NCBI GenBank assembly: GCA_037367405.1
Contig: JAZKJV010002619.1
Coordinates: 124,001 to 188,000, forward strand
From: Ottelia alismoides
Taxonomy: Eukaryota > Streptophyta > Magnoliopsida > Alismatales > Hydrocharitaceae
Length of the DNA: 64,000 bases
Direction of reading: 5' to 3'
Within the stretch, counting starts at the first letter, position 1; the number at the start of each line of letters is the position of its first letter. The notes beneath the pieces are model-generated. The model did not search any database. It was not told where the DNA came from and saw only the letters and a list, made by a program, of their open reading frames with translations. Below, piece by piece: positions 47,350 to 55,782 of this stretch. The translations under genes and the position numbers were made by a program.

Positions 47350-47510
47350 AACTAGAGATATGATCCAGAAAGGCTTGATTTCTACTTCACACGTTAGTTC
47401 AGAGGATCAAACTGCCGACATATTTACCAAGCCATTGCTCAGAGGATCTTTTCAGAGATGTTCTTCCAAGCAGAGCATGATTGACATCTATGCTCCATCT
47501 TGAGTGGGAG

Positions 47511-47658
47511 TGTAGAGACTTATGTTATGTTATGTCATTCTGTACCATTTCATATTTCTATTTTTCTTCTATACTCTTATGTAATTTACCCATGGGTTCT
47601 CTCTATATAAGGGAGCCTACAGTTCTATGGAATAAACAGTCTTCATTTTCCACCAACA
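47511..47658 (+). repeat. Copia-4 3' LTR (148 bp)
   Basis: Matches 42506-42654 with about a dozen differences. It is preceded by TTGAGTGGGAG (47500-47510), a polypurine tract with one T interruption, and followed by the TCCTC target copy. Confidence 0.95.
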
Positions 47659-47663
47659 TCCTC

Positions 47664-48235
47664 CATTGGAGGTATGGTAGCATCAGTAAGAATCTGGGCT
47701 CGAGCAACATCGTACTCAGGATCAAGAGCTGCTAAAAAACCCCAGTCATCACAGAGTCTCGGTATGCCTTGAGCTGCTCTAGCGTAGCAATCAAGGGAAT
47801 GTAGCCATGTAGCCTCTCAAACATACCCCTCAACGAAGTATAGAGTGTATGAAGAGGGCGACCATTCTGTTTCGAGGTGAAGATATCGTGTTGAAGCTGT
47901 TGTATCTTCGACTCATTCTTCACTGGAGAATATGTAGCAGCAAGAACATCCCACATAGCCTTTGCAGTAGGCTGACTCAAAATATCATTAGCTATCTCTG
48001 TTGACACAATCCTTGATAGCCATACATGAGTTGCATCATCTGCCTTGTATGAGGCATTTGTCCTGATCTTGTCGCGCGGCCCCTCCGCCGTGAGGATGTG
48101 CTTCTTGCTATTGCATTGCATTAAACTCGTGAACTGCATGGCCAACATTTCATAGTTTGTTCCATCCATTTTGACAATGGGTGTTGAACCTTTGAAGGCA
48201 ACCAGGGATGGAACATCAGATTTGTTGTCAGACAT
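47664..48235 (-). pseudogene. Copia-3 gag N-terminal part
   Basis: On the minus strand, ATG at 48235-48233 starts MSDNKSDVPSLVAFKGSTP, then VKMDGTNYEMLAMQF, KKHILTAEGPRDK, WLSRIVSTEIANDIL and GRPLHTLYTSLRGMFERL. It ends at a stop near 47732, close to the Copia-4 insertion point (47663). The rest of gag is at 42500 and below. An upstream in-frame ATG exists at 48283, but the MSDNK start matches MSESKVD of Copia-2. Confidence 0.9.
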
Positions 48236-48240
48236 GATGA

Positions 48241-48470
48241 CAACTATTTCCAAGACTGGGTCAGCAACAAGAAAGACTTGCATCTAAACTGACATACGAG
48301 AAGATGGTTGTGGGTGTAGACTAATACCACAACCTCTTCCATTCTTTCGAGGAGTCAACTATTTCCAAGACTGGGTCAGCAACAAGAAAGACTTGCATCT
48401 AAACTGACATACGAGAAGATGGTTGTGGGTGTAGACTAATACCACAACCTCTTCCATTCTTTCGAGGACT
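48241..48470. repeat. 115-bp tandem duplication in Copia-3 leader/gag start
   Basis: CAACTATTTCCAAGACTGGG and the next ~95 bases are repeated almost exactly at 48241-48355 and 48356-48470. The unit directly adjoins the gag start, so it duplicates leader sequence. The near identity implies a recent event. Confidence 0.93.
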
Positions 48471-48820
48471 CCTTTCGGTAACTAGGGTGTTTTAAATAAC
48501 AGTGTTACACCCTAAGCACCCAAAACAAACGGCATTGGAACCCTACGAGCTGTTGCGGTGCAAGAGGCAAGGACCACAACCCTAACGAGCGGTGGCGCAC
48601 ACGAGAAGACCGCACCTGATGCGACGAGAGAGGACAGGTGAAGGTGCCTGGGCAGCGCAGGCTAAGCACATGCACGTGTGGTGCACGCCTGGGTGGCGCG
48701 GGCTGCATGTAGGTGTACGTGGCGCGGGTGCGAACGGCGTAGGCGCGGGTGACGCCTGGGCCGAACTCGGGTTTTAGTGGGGGTAGGCCTCTAGGGCACA
48801 GGCTCTGATCTAGGACCGTC

Positions 48821-48832
48821 TCTCTGATACCA
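48821..48832 (-). other. Copia-3 primer binding site
   Basis: The minus strand reads TGGTATCAGAGA, one base from the initiator-Met primer site TGGTATCAGAGC, directly adjoining the 5' LTR. Confidence 0.9.
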
Positions 48833-48979
48833 TGTGGAAGGAAAAAAAATAGAATTACTATTCCTCAATGCCCTAGAGCTCTCTTATATAGGAGAAAAGC
48901 TCTATGGAAAAATTACATAAGATAGACCGGAGAAATAAACAAATATAAATAAAGACAACGCGATAAAATAATCTCAACA
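48833..48979 (-). repeat. Copia-3 5' LTR (147 bp)
   Basis: Plus-strand TGTGGAAGGA...AATCTCAACA; partner of 38684-38830. It is followed by the ATTTA target copy at 48980-48984. Confidence 0.95.
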
Positions 48980-49092
48980 ATTTAATTATGTTTTAATTAG
49001 TAATTATATAATAAAAATGTTCTACGGATATGGACGCATGTGTTATCATATCCTTATCCATTTTGAAATACGAATATGTGCGCAGATATGGA

Positions 49093-49291
49093 TATAACAA
49101 CAACAAAGCCTTTTCCCACATTAAGTAGGATCGGCTAAAATGATGAAGCCCTCTCCCACTATAAGTAAGGTCGGCTACATGGATTCTTACTCAAATCCAT
49201 GTTGAAAGATTCGACTATTTTTTACGTTGGTTGTCGACTACCAATGAACCCTGGTCTTTTGGGTGGTAGGCACATTGCACTACCACCAGAC
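49093..49291 (-). mobile_element. SINE with tRNA-like head and RTE-derived body and tail
   Basis: Read on the minus strand, it starts GTCTGGTGGTAGTGC (like a pol III A box) and has AGGGTTCATTGG about 30 bases on (like a B box). It then has GTAGTCGACAACCAACGTAAAA and CTTTCAACATGGATTTGAG, which match the RTE 5' region (7538-7560 and 7635-7650). It ends with GAATCCATGTAGCCGACC..ACTT..GTGGGA, a second copy of that tail, and AAAAGGCTTTGTTGTTGTT, matching the RTE 3' end (11190-11243). This is the expected build of a SINE mobilised by an RTE. It lies inside the hAT-like element. I could not identify a clear target duplication. Confidence 0.75.
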
Positions 49292-49424
49292 CATTTAAGT
49301 GGATGCGGATATAGGTATTGACAGATTTTTTTATATGAGAATATTGACGAATATGAAATCTATGTTATCGTATCTTCAAAAAAAATATTTCCTGTAGGTA
49401 TTCGACACTCGACAGTGACTTGAT

Positions 49425-50566
49425 TCGATAATGAAGAGATTCTTTTAGGGAAATTCAGGACATGATGTCTCTGGAATCCATCCCGTGGATTGGGAGATGG
49501 TAACGCAATCCAAGTCTAAAAAAGGCGGCCTTGGGACTCATCGTCTTGATTACATGAATGAGGCTCTTATTCTAAAGTGGATAAGCAGGATTTGGAGAGA
49601 TGTGAGGACCTTTGTTGCGGACTAATTCACCACATTTACGACGTTCAAGCTGATGGAAGCCTTACAGGACATGTTTCTTTTTCCCCTCGGCTTTCTGGAA
49701 AGGGATTAGAGCGACGATGTCGTGGTTTCTTGATTTTTTCGCTCGATTCTTGGTAACGGCAAATCTTTTGCATTTCGGAATGATAACTGGATGGGTACTG
49801 GTTCTTTGGCTTGCTTTAGCAGCTGACCGTGAGGCACGTGTGGTGGATTGTTGCGTGGATGTGAGTTGGATGCCTTCCTTTTTTAGGGGTTTTACGAACC
49901 AACGCATGGAGGACTTTATGGCCCTGCTGCATAACCTGAGTGGTGTGGAGGGCCCCATTGTGGGTGTGATCATTGGGTTTAGAAAGATAATGTTTTCTAA
50001 GTGAAGATGGCATACAGAGCAGTAGACAAGCCTTCTCCTATGGTGGAGGCCAATCTAATTCGTAATTGCAACTTTGTTTAGAGTTTGAATCTTCCTAGCA
50101 GAATCAACATTTTTTGTGGCTTTATAGAAGAAAGTGCATCCTGACCAGAGACCGAGGTGCAAGATTTTTTTGTTGAGATTTCTGATATGTGCCCTCTTTG
50201 CGGAGTGGAGATCGAGACCACGGATCATCTCTTCTTCTGATGTGATAGGACTTCACCGACCTAATCTGAACTTGGTATGATATGGGTGAATCTTAATAGC
50301 TTTGAAGGTTTTTGGGATTCTCTTTATTTTGTGAAGCACAAGCCAAAGGAGGAGCTTTTGCTACTTATTGCAGCAATTTGGGCGTTGTGGTTAGCTAGGA
50401 ATGGTGCAATATTTGGCACTCAACGTGTTTATAATGATAATGTAATCTGTCATGCCAAAACTCTCCTCGAGTCTTCGTTGTTGTAAGTATTAGTATTTCA
50501 CTTTTTTTAATATATTTGGGGTGGACATCATAGCGTGTTCCCCTTATTTGGTTTCAAAAAAATCCA
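49425..50566 (+). pseudogene. L1-type LINE 3' fragment
   Basis: It begins with L1 codons for RDF-WG-like sequence and HPVDWEMVTQSKSKKGGLGT (compare HLVAWDAIARPKCDGGLGV at 27160-27210). It continues through many shifts to a zf-RVT remnant (MCPLCGVEIETTDHLF near 50190-50235), then AAIWALWLARNGAIFGTQ at 50370-50430. The 3' UTR ends GTTCCCCTTATTTGGTTTC and A(7) at about 50566. It is inside the hAT-like element. Confidence 0.8.
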
Positions 50567-51093
50567 TAAAAACGGATATGGATGTAAAATGAATACTAAT
50601 TGCATACATATAATATTAGAAATATTACATATATTAACTTAAATATGCATGTATTAGATGCAATACACATGAAATAAGCATACTAAATGTGAATATATCA
50701 TATCTGACTCACTCCGTATATGCATATGTATCCATTTTCGTATCCATTTCTGTATCCACATCATATGTTAAATGTGATGGATTGCAAATGCGTATCCAAT
50801 CTAATTGCTTCCGTATCCGTTTCCGTTTCGATATTTGTATCTGTATTTGTTTTGATTTCTATATACGGCATCCATTTCCATATCCCATATATGCCAAATG
50901 GATTTTGTTTGACATGTATCTACTTTTGGATCCACTGATACTCGCAAGTAATTTAATATCCATTTTACTATTATATCTAATGGATAATCGTTTTGATTGG
51001 AGTGGGTCGACACGTTGATCCGGTGTCAAGGTTTGGATCTAATCAAGTACAAGTGGAGGGGGTTTTCACCCAGTGAACACCTCTAGTTGGAGA

Positions 51094-51821
51094 TCATCGG
51101 ATCCCTACTTCAAAAGGAGCATGGGGCAGCGCCTGGAGAGCCTTGGATGTTCGTGTACGGGTGCCTCGAGTCAACTGCGGCGTGGGGCAAGCTTGGAGAT
51201 GACCTAGAAGCACCACTGTGGAGTCTCACAGGCTGGAAATATGGGTCGCCTATGTGTAAGGAGGTCGACACCGGGGGATGTAAGTGTGAGAAGGAGCAGA
51301 CCTCATATGTATTGCATAGAGATGATGAAAGCCCTCGCATATTGCGCTAAAGTTGGTGAGTTGTTCGAAGGTGAGGGCCCTTTCCACACAAAGGGGCTAG
51401 TGTGTGGGGGTGACACTGCCAGGACTTGTGACGAAGATCTACTTGGGCTTGTTAAAAAATAGGGGTCTGTCGGTGCGCACATGAAGATGGAACCACCTAG
51501 AGGCAATTACGGCTTGAAGCAACAAGGTCGGAGCTCATTCAAAGAAAATGGTCTGGAGGCACCTTTAGGGTTCCGTTGGGGAACTCATATTTGTGGATGA
51601 TCGTGTAGGATGATCGTATGCGGAGGGGATCAGATCTAGGGTTTCATTAACGAACCCAACAAACTTGACGAGCAATAATCTTTATGAAACTTTGAACAAA
51701 CTTGGACCAGATCTTCGATTATCAATGAATATGAACGTAATATCTGATTCATAAGAATGTTAATAAAATCATCTTTGAAAATAAGATCAAATATCCTAAA
51801 AATCGACTTGCTCTAATATCA
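51094..51821 (-). mobile_element. Internal region (5' half) of the minus-strand LTR element
   Basis: It lies between the right target copy of the hAT-like element and the 5' LTR at 51822. At 51810-51821 the minus strand reads TGATATTAGAGC, two bases from the initiator-Met primer site. No gag or pol motif is visible. The frames at 51087-51506 are unrecognised and overlap each other on both strands. Confidence 0.5.
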
Positions 51822-52135
51822 TGTTGAAATATAATGCAGGAGCAAATAACATGAACAAGAACAAATAAAGAAATATGAAGTAGAACGTTCACGATTTACG
51901 TAGAACCCTACTCCGTGAGGTGTGAGATGAAACCACAAGAGAAGGCCCTATGAGCTGGATACTGCATTATGAATCTCTCTCAATGAGCACAGGTGATGTG
52001 GGTATGTATGGCTTCTTATATTGTCCCCATAGACAGACCAAAATTCCCACTTATAGATGATGTGGGACTCAACAAAAGAGCAAGGTAATTGGATCCTGGA
52101 GAGATCCAATTACCCATCTATTACATACTCTAACA
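51822..52135 (-). mobile_element. 5' LTR of the minus-strand non-autonomous LTR element
   Basis: The plus strand reads TGTTGAAATATAATG...TACTCTAACA. It is homologous to 36483-36781 but clearly diverged (I estimate about a fifth of positions). The outer flanks GCACA (36478-36482) and GCATG (52136-52140) agree at three positions only, so pairing of the two LTRs rests on orientation, primer site and polypurine tract. Confidence 0.7.
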
Positions 52136-52668
52136 GCATGGATGTGTCAGCACGATATGATCTGCTTCTGGTGCATTACTTCTAGTCACTATTGTCGCAG
52201 GTGCTCGAAGAAGGCGTTGTAGCACCCGAAAAAGGATCCAATGGTGGAGTTGCTTGTTTCCTAGGAGGAGCACCGACGCCTGGTGTTGGAAGGGTATGTC
52301 GACGATGAAACGTCTACAAGTGAAGATATGTGGTTCCTTGGGATGAAGTTTGAAGTCAATGTTGTGCGGTTAGATTAAAGATTGGATAATATGTGTGGAT
52401 CGCCTCCACTGGAACCTGATTCTTCGAGCCCTACATCCATGTCACATTTGACTAGCTATTAGGTAATGTTGTATGCCTTACTTTAAGGGTTGTTAACACC
52501 TACAGGGTTAGAGTATCCAAACCCTAGCGAGATTTGAGGAGTTATCTCCATACGGCTATTTATTTTCCAAGAAAAGAGATACATTCGAAATTTTATAAAG
52601 ATGTCCCTCGCCAAAAATCTCTTACTAAAAGGGTAAGAATTGGGGAAATAGCAAAATAGAGAGTTTAT
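52136..52668. other. Stretch without recognised gene
   Basis: Short frames only, with no repeat boundary seen. It ends where the A-tail (minus strand) of the next L1 fragment begins. Confidence 0.5.
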
Positions 52669-53503
52669 CTTTTTGAAATCTAAAAGGTAGGGGGAAACAC
52701 TCAGTGGTGTCCTCCCCAAATTTTATTAAATAAGGCAAAGAAAAGAGAAAAGGAGTAACCGAACCAAAGAGGGCAGCGCCCCACCCGTTACAAATTCCAC
52801 TCGTCAAGCAAGCGATTAGCTAACACACACGCATTTTCCTTGTAAAATCGTTGACCCGAAAACAGAAGGTCATTTCTTCCCCTCCATACCGCCCAGAGAA
52901 TGGCCATGGGGATTATCCGCTCCCTCCGTGGTCTGTGCAAGTTTATGAGGGCCGAATCCCAAAAAGATTGGAAGTCACCGCTGCTACACCAACCCGTACC
53001 CAACTCCAGCCATAATGATGATACCACGGAGCATGAGAAGAAGAGATGCTCCACCGATTCGATCGCCGCGTTACATAGTAGGCACCTGTCCGAGAGAACT
53101 CCAAGAAGTCTCACGCACCTATCTCTCGTCATCAACCGCTTACGCCTGAGAAGCCAAAGAAAAAAACCGATTCGTTCCGGGAGCCTTAGAGCCCAGATCA
53201 GCGAACAGTCTCTGGAAAGCAAGTCGGAGCCAGCCGGGGGGGGTCTTGAAATGGCACCGTAGGCCCCTCTGACCGAGAAGGAGCCCTCCCTCCAAGTCCA
53301 GTGGTCTCTGCCCCCACCAGACGGTCCCACCTCCCGTAAGGACTCCAGCAACACCAGGAAGTCGTCGAACCTCTGATCAGAAAGGGAAGCAGCAAAAGTA
53401 GGGCACCAGAGGCCATCGCTCCAGGAAGTCGCAACCGAGCAAGACTTGTCACCTGCAAGCGCAAACAACCGGGGAAAACGAGAGCATAACGCCCCACCCC
53501 CCG
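52669..53503 (-). pseudogene. L1-type LINE 3' fragment with open C-terminal region
   Basis: The minus-strand frame (open from about 53500 to 52788) starts GGALCSRFPRLFALAGDKS, matching NLFPRLFALARDKYASVG of the L1 at 27490. It continues GSFSVRGAYGAI, LRLPERIGFFLWLLRRKRLM and CLLCNAAIESVEHLFFSC (zinc-binding C-x2-C...H...C), then AILWAVWRGRNDLLFSGQ. The 3' UTR ends TTTCCCCCTACCTTTTAGATTTC and A(5). The 5' side is cut exactly at the LTR starting at 53504. Confidence 0.88.
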
Positions 53504-53970
53504 TGATGCAGCGCGGACCCAACGAATAGGGCCAAATATTTATTCAAATTTAGTGGTCAATTTTATAGGTTTATTTACGTCGACGAAATCTTAGTTAAAT
53601 AAATGGGATCGCCTGTGATCTCCAAATTAGTAGTCAATTTCAAATTTGAATTTTAAATTAGTCGGTTAATTAGTTAGAGTCGGTTTAGGATAATTGGTTG
53701 TCCATTTAAATTAATTTCTATTTTTGTAATGTCATCCCTCCTATATAAAGAGATGAGGGTCCATTGTTTTCAGGCAGTCAAATATTAATGAAAATTTGAG
53801 ATCTTTATCTCCTTCTCTCTCTCTTCTCTCCTCCCGCGATCTCCGCGTTCTTCTCCTTCAACCCCGCGCTACCAGCGTGTTCTTCTTCTCAACCCCTCTC
53901 TTTCTCCACCGAAATTCCACCATTCAAATATTTCAAATGTTATCGTCGACGCCGAACCGTATCTGCATCA
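53504..53970 (+). repeat. 5' LTR (467 bp) of a small non-autonomous LTR element
   Basis: The ends TGATGCAG and CTGCATCA form a perfect 8-bp inverted repeat. The LTR has CTCCTATATAAAGAGATGAGG as TATA core (about 53740-53760) and a CT-rich leader. The first ~330 bases recur at 55457-55782 with few differences. Confidence 0.92.
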
Positions 53971-53972
53971 TT

Positions 53973-53984
53973 TGGTATCAGAGC
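53973..53984 (+). other. Primer binding site of the small LTR element
   Basis: TGGTATCAGAGC, the exact complement of initiator tRNA-Met 3' end, two bases after the LTR end and immediately before the ATG of the ORF at 53985. Confidence 0.95.
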
Positions 53985-55100
53985 ATGGCAACCGAATCGT
54001 CCCTACGATTCGACGATCCCGTCGCGTATTGGAAGATGCAATATGATTTGAGTTGCATATCTCATGATTCTCGTTCACATGCATGTCATCAAAAGTTCAA
54101 GAAGCGCCTTATGACAAGCATCAAAGTGCAAACTTGGTTGGATGCGCTAATCGACGAAGATCTCGCCGCCAACAACGAACACCCCGCTGGAAACACAGAT
54201 CCGGCCGCTGTTCGGATCGTTCCGGGAGAAAAAAACGACGAAACAGTGGCTGTTCCGGAGATTTCAGGTCAGCCCCCATCACCAACGGCGTCCCCGATGG
54301 CAGCCCTAACCCCCACAGCGGTTCTCCAGGCCATCCAGCCCCACGCCGCACCACCGGCGGTCCCTCCCGCAACCTCCAACCCCCCCCCCCTGCGACTCAA
54401 CCCAGACCGTGACCCGCCCCCGCACTGCTGGCTGCGCCTTCCCGGTGTCCCCACGGCAGCCCTCCCAACCCTCCTGTCCGAACCTCCTTCTCGCCCCTTC
54501 CCCCTACAGCCCTTCCACGCCATCGCCGCCTCTCCCCCTCGCCGACCCACCTCCCCGCCAACCGCTCGCCGCCCTCCCCTCGGCCTCGCCAACACCCCGC
54601 CCCTCTTCCCCACCTCCCCCCCCCCCCCCAGCGCACGCTGCCTCTCCGTGTCACGCCTCCGTCGCAGCCCCCAGGAACAGGCCACCGTTCTCCACCAGCC
54701 ACAGCCTGTGGCCTCCAGACCAACCGCCGCATGCCATCAGTCCCTTGGCCATCGCCCCCTACCAGCAAGCTACGCGCGACACCTTCCCCGCGATGCTGCC
54801 CCCAGATCGAGAAGCCCCTGGCGACCCCCCAGTGCCCGCGCCCTCCCGCGCCATATAGGCAAGGAACTCGGGCAAACCCTAATGGGAATCCCGAAGGTTA
54901 CAGGATGTCAATCCCACGAATTGTGGTATTGGAGATTAAGTTGGAAAATTTGTAAAAGAAGACCCCATGAACCCCCTATTTGCAGAAAGAAATTCAGGAA
55001 GAATGAAGGGGTGCGGAAATTGCACCCAAACCCCCGGCGGCACAAATATTTAAAAAAAGGCTGCAAATCAGAAAACTGGGAACCCTCCTTATCCAAATAG
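53985..55100 (+). CDS. Pro-rich ORF (371 aa) of the non-autonomous LTR element
   Basis: The ATG abuts the primer site. The first ~65 residues (MATESSLRFDDPVAYWKMQY, later KKRLMTSIKVQTWLDAL) are mixed charged/aromatic and could be a gag remnant. Residues about 85-300 are very rich in Pro, Ala, Ser and Arg (PPPLRLNPDRDPPPH, SPPPPSARC) and predicted to be disordered. The tail is Lys/Arg-rich (RKKFRKNEGVRK). No protease, RT or integrase motif exists anywhere between the LTRs, so the element would depend on another element's enzymes. The frame is open although it crosses strongly GC-biased sequence, which also leaves long frames in other phases; expression is unproven. It could be a chance frame in a C-rich tract. 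Confidence 0.5.
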   Translation: MATESSLRFDDPVAYWKMQYDLSCISHDSRSHACHQKFKKRLMTSIKVQTWLDALIDEDLAANNEHPAGNTDPAAVRIVPGEKNDETVAVPEISGQPPSPTASPMAALTPTAVLQAIQPHAAPPAVPPATSNPPPLRLNPDRDPPPHCWLRLPGVPTAALPTLLSEPPSRPFPLQPFHAIAASPPRRPTSPPTARRPPLGLANTPPLFPTSPPPPSARCLSVSRLRRSPQEQATVLHQPQPVASRPTAACHQSLGHRPLPASYARHLPRDAAPRSRSPWRPPSARALPRHIGKELGQTLMGIPKVTGCQSHELWYWRLSWKICKRRPHEPPICRKKFRKNEGVRKLHPNPRRHKYLKKGCKSENWEPSLSK

Positions 55101-55456
55101 GACTAGGGCCTTGGGCTTCCCCTATATAAGAACCCCATGGCTTCATTCTTTGGACACATCTCCTCCTCTCCTCTCCTTGTGTCATTGCTTCGCTATGGAT
55201 CCTCCAAAGGTCATGTTCTTCATGCCTCATCAATTCTTCGATCATCAAAGGGGACGACAACAATCAAGGAGACGCCGTCGTTCGCGCCACACATGTTCTT
55301 CAACCACGAATGTCGCGTCACCCACGCTCGCGTATGGATTCCGCCATTCGCCCCACACCAATTCTTCCAGAAGATGACTGAGCACGCCGATTCGACCTCC
55401 AAGCCGGCAGATCCAGCAATTCGTTGGGAGACGAATTTTTAAAAGCGGAGGAGAGT
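55101..55456 (+). mobile_element. 3' internal segment and polypurine tract of the small LTR element
   Basis: It has its own TATATAAG (about 55122) shortly before ATGGCTTC (55137). The frame from there runs 101 codons to 55442 (MASFFGHISSS...DPAIRWETNF) and stops just before AAAAGCGGAGGAGAG (55441-55455), a polypurine tract. An ORF ending a few bases before the polypurine tract, with an RTNF-like tail, resembles the end of gypsy polyproteins, so this may be a leftover of a deleted pol or a short captured gene piece. Confidence 0.55.
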
Positions 55457-55782
55457 TGATGCAGCGCAGACCCAACGAATAGGGCCAAATATTTATTCAA
55501 ATTTAGTGGTCAATTTTATTTACGTTTATTTACGTCGACGAAATTTTAATTAAATAAATGGGATCGCCTGCGATCTCCAAATTAGTAGTCAATTTCAAAT
55601 TTGAATTTTAAATTAGTCGGTTAATTAGTTAGAGTCAGTTTAGGATAATTGGTTGTCCATTTAAATTAATTTCTATTTTTGTAATGTCATCCCTCCTATA
55701 TAAAGGGATGAGGGTCCATTGTTTTCAGTCAGTCAAGTATTAATGAAAAATTGAGATCTTTATCTCCTTCTCTCTCTTCTCT
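55457..55782 (+). repeat. 3' LTR of the small LTR element, cut by the gypsy insertion
   Basis: TGATGCAGCG... matches 53504-53830. It stops after CTTCTCTCTCTTCTCT at the start of LTR-C, missing about the last 140 bases. The missing part should lie beyond the other end of the gypsy element, outside the window. Confidence 0.9.

Larger units (their letters stand above)
42506..47658 (+). mobile_element. Copia-4: complete plus-strand copia element inside Copia-3 gag
   Basis: LTRs of 149 and 148 bp (42506-42654 and 47511-47658) are flanked by perfect TCCTC. By eye the LTRs differ at about twelve sites. The order gag, protease, integrase, RT, RNase H on the plus strand is Ty1/copia. The gag signature KMDGTNYELW and the very short LTRs show that it is a close relative of its host Copia-3. 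Coding damage includes a TGA at codon 3 of gag (MS-stop at about 42990-42998), frameshifts, and a 325-bp duplication between protease and integrase. Length is 5153 bp. Confidence 0.95.
38684..48979 (-). mobile_element. Copia-3: complete minus-strand copia element, split by Copia-4
   Basis: Two 147-bp LTRs (38684-38830 and 48833-48979) are flanked by a perfect ATTTA duplication (38679-38683 and 48980-48984). By eye they differ at about a dozen positions. Without Copia-4 and one TCCTC copy the element is 5138 bp. The order on the minus strand is 5' LTR, primer site, leader, gag, protease, integrase, RT, RNase H, polypurine tract (38831-38842), 3' LTR. The gag is interrupted by Copia-4. Several frames are broken and the RT catalytic box is altered, so it is inactive. 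Confidence 0.95.
37951..51085. mobile_element. hAT-like non-autonomous element split by 11+ kb of insertions
   Basis: The left end CAGGGGTGAGCAC (37951) and, on the complement of the right end (51085), TAGAGGTGTTCAC form a hAT-type terminal inverted repeat. The flanking octamers GTAGGAGA (37943-37950) and GTTGGAGA (51086-51093) match at 7 of 8. Its own sequence is 37951-38683, 48985-49092, about 49292-49424 and 50567-51085 (about 1.5 kb). This is rich in degenerate words such as GGATACCCGG, GGATATGGAT and CGTATCCATTTC. There is no transposase. It was hit by Copia-3 (with Copia-4 inside), a SINE and an L1 fragment. Confidence 0.65.

Noticed and set aside
36478..52140. GCACA/GCATG as a target duplication
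   Set aside because: Only three of five bases agree, too weak to count as a duplication.
54121..54858. Four further frames over 80 aa on both strands overlapping the Pro-rich ORF
   Set aside because: C-rich sequence lacks stop codons in most phases. Only the frame starting at the primer site was kept, with low confidence.
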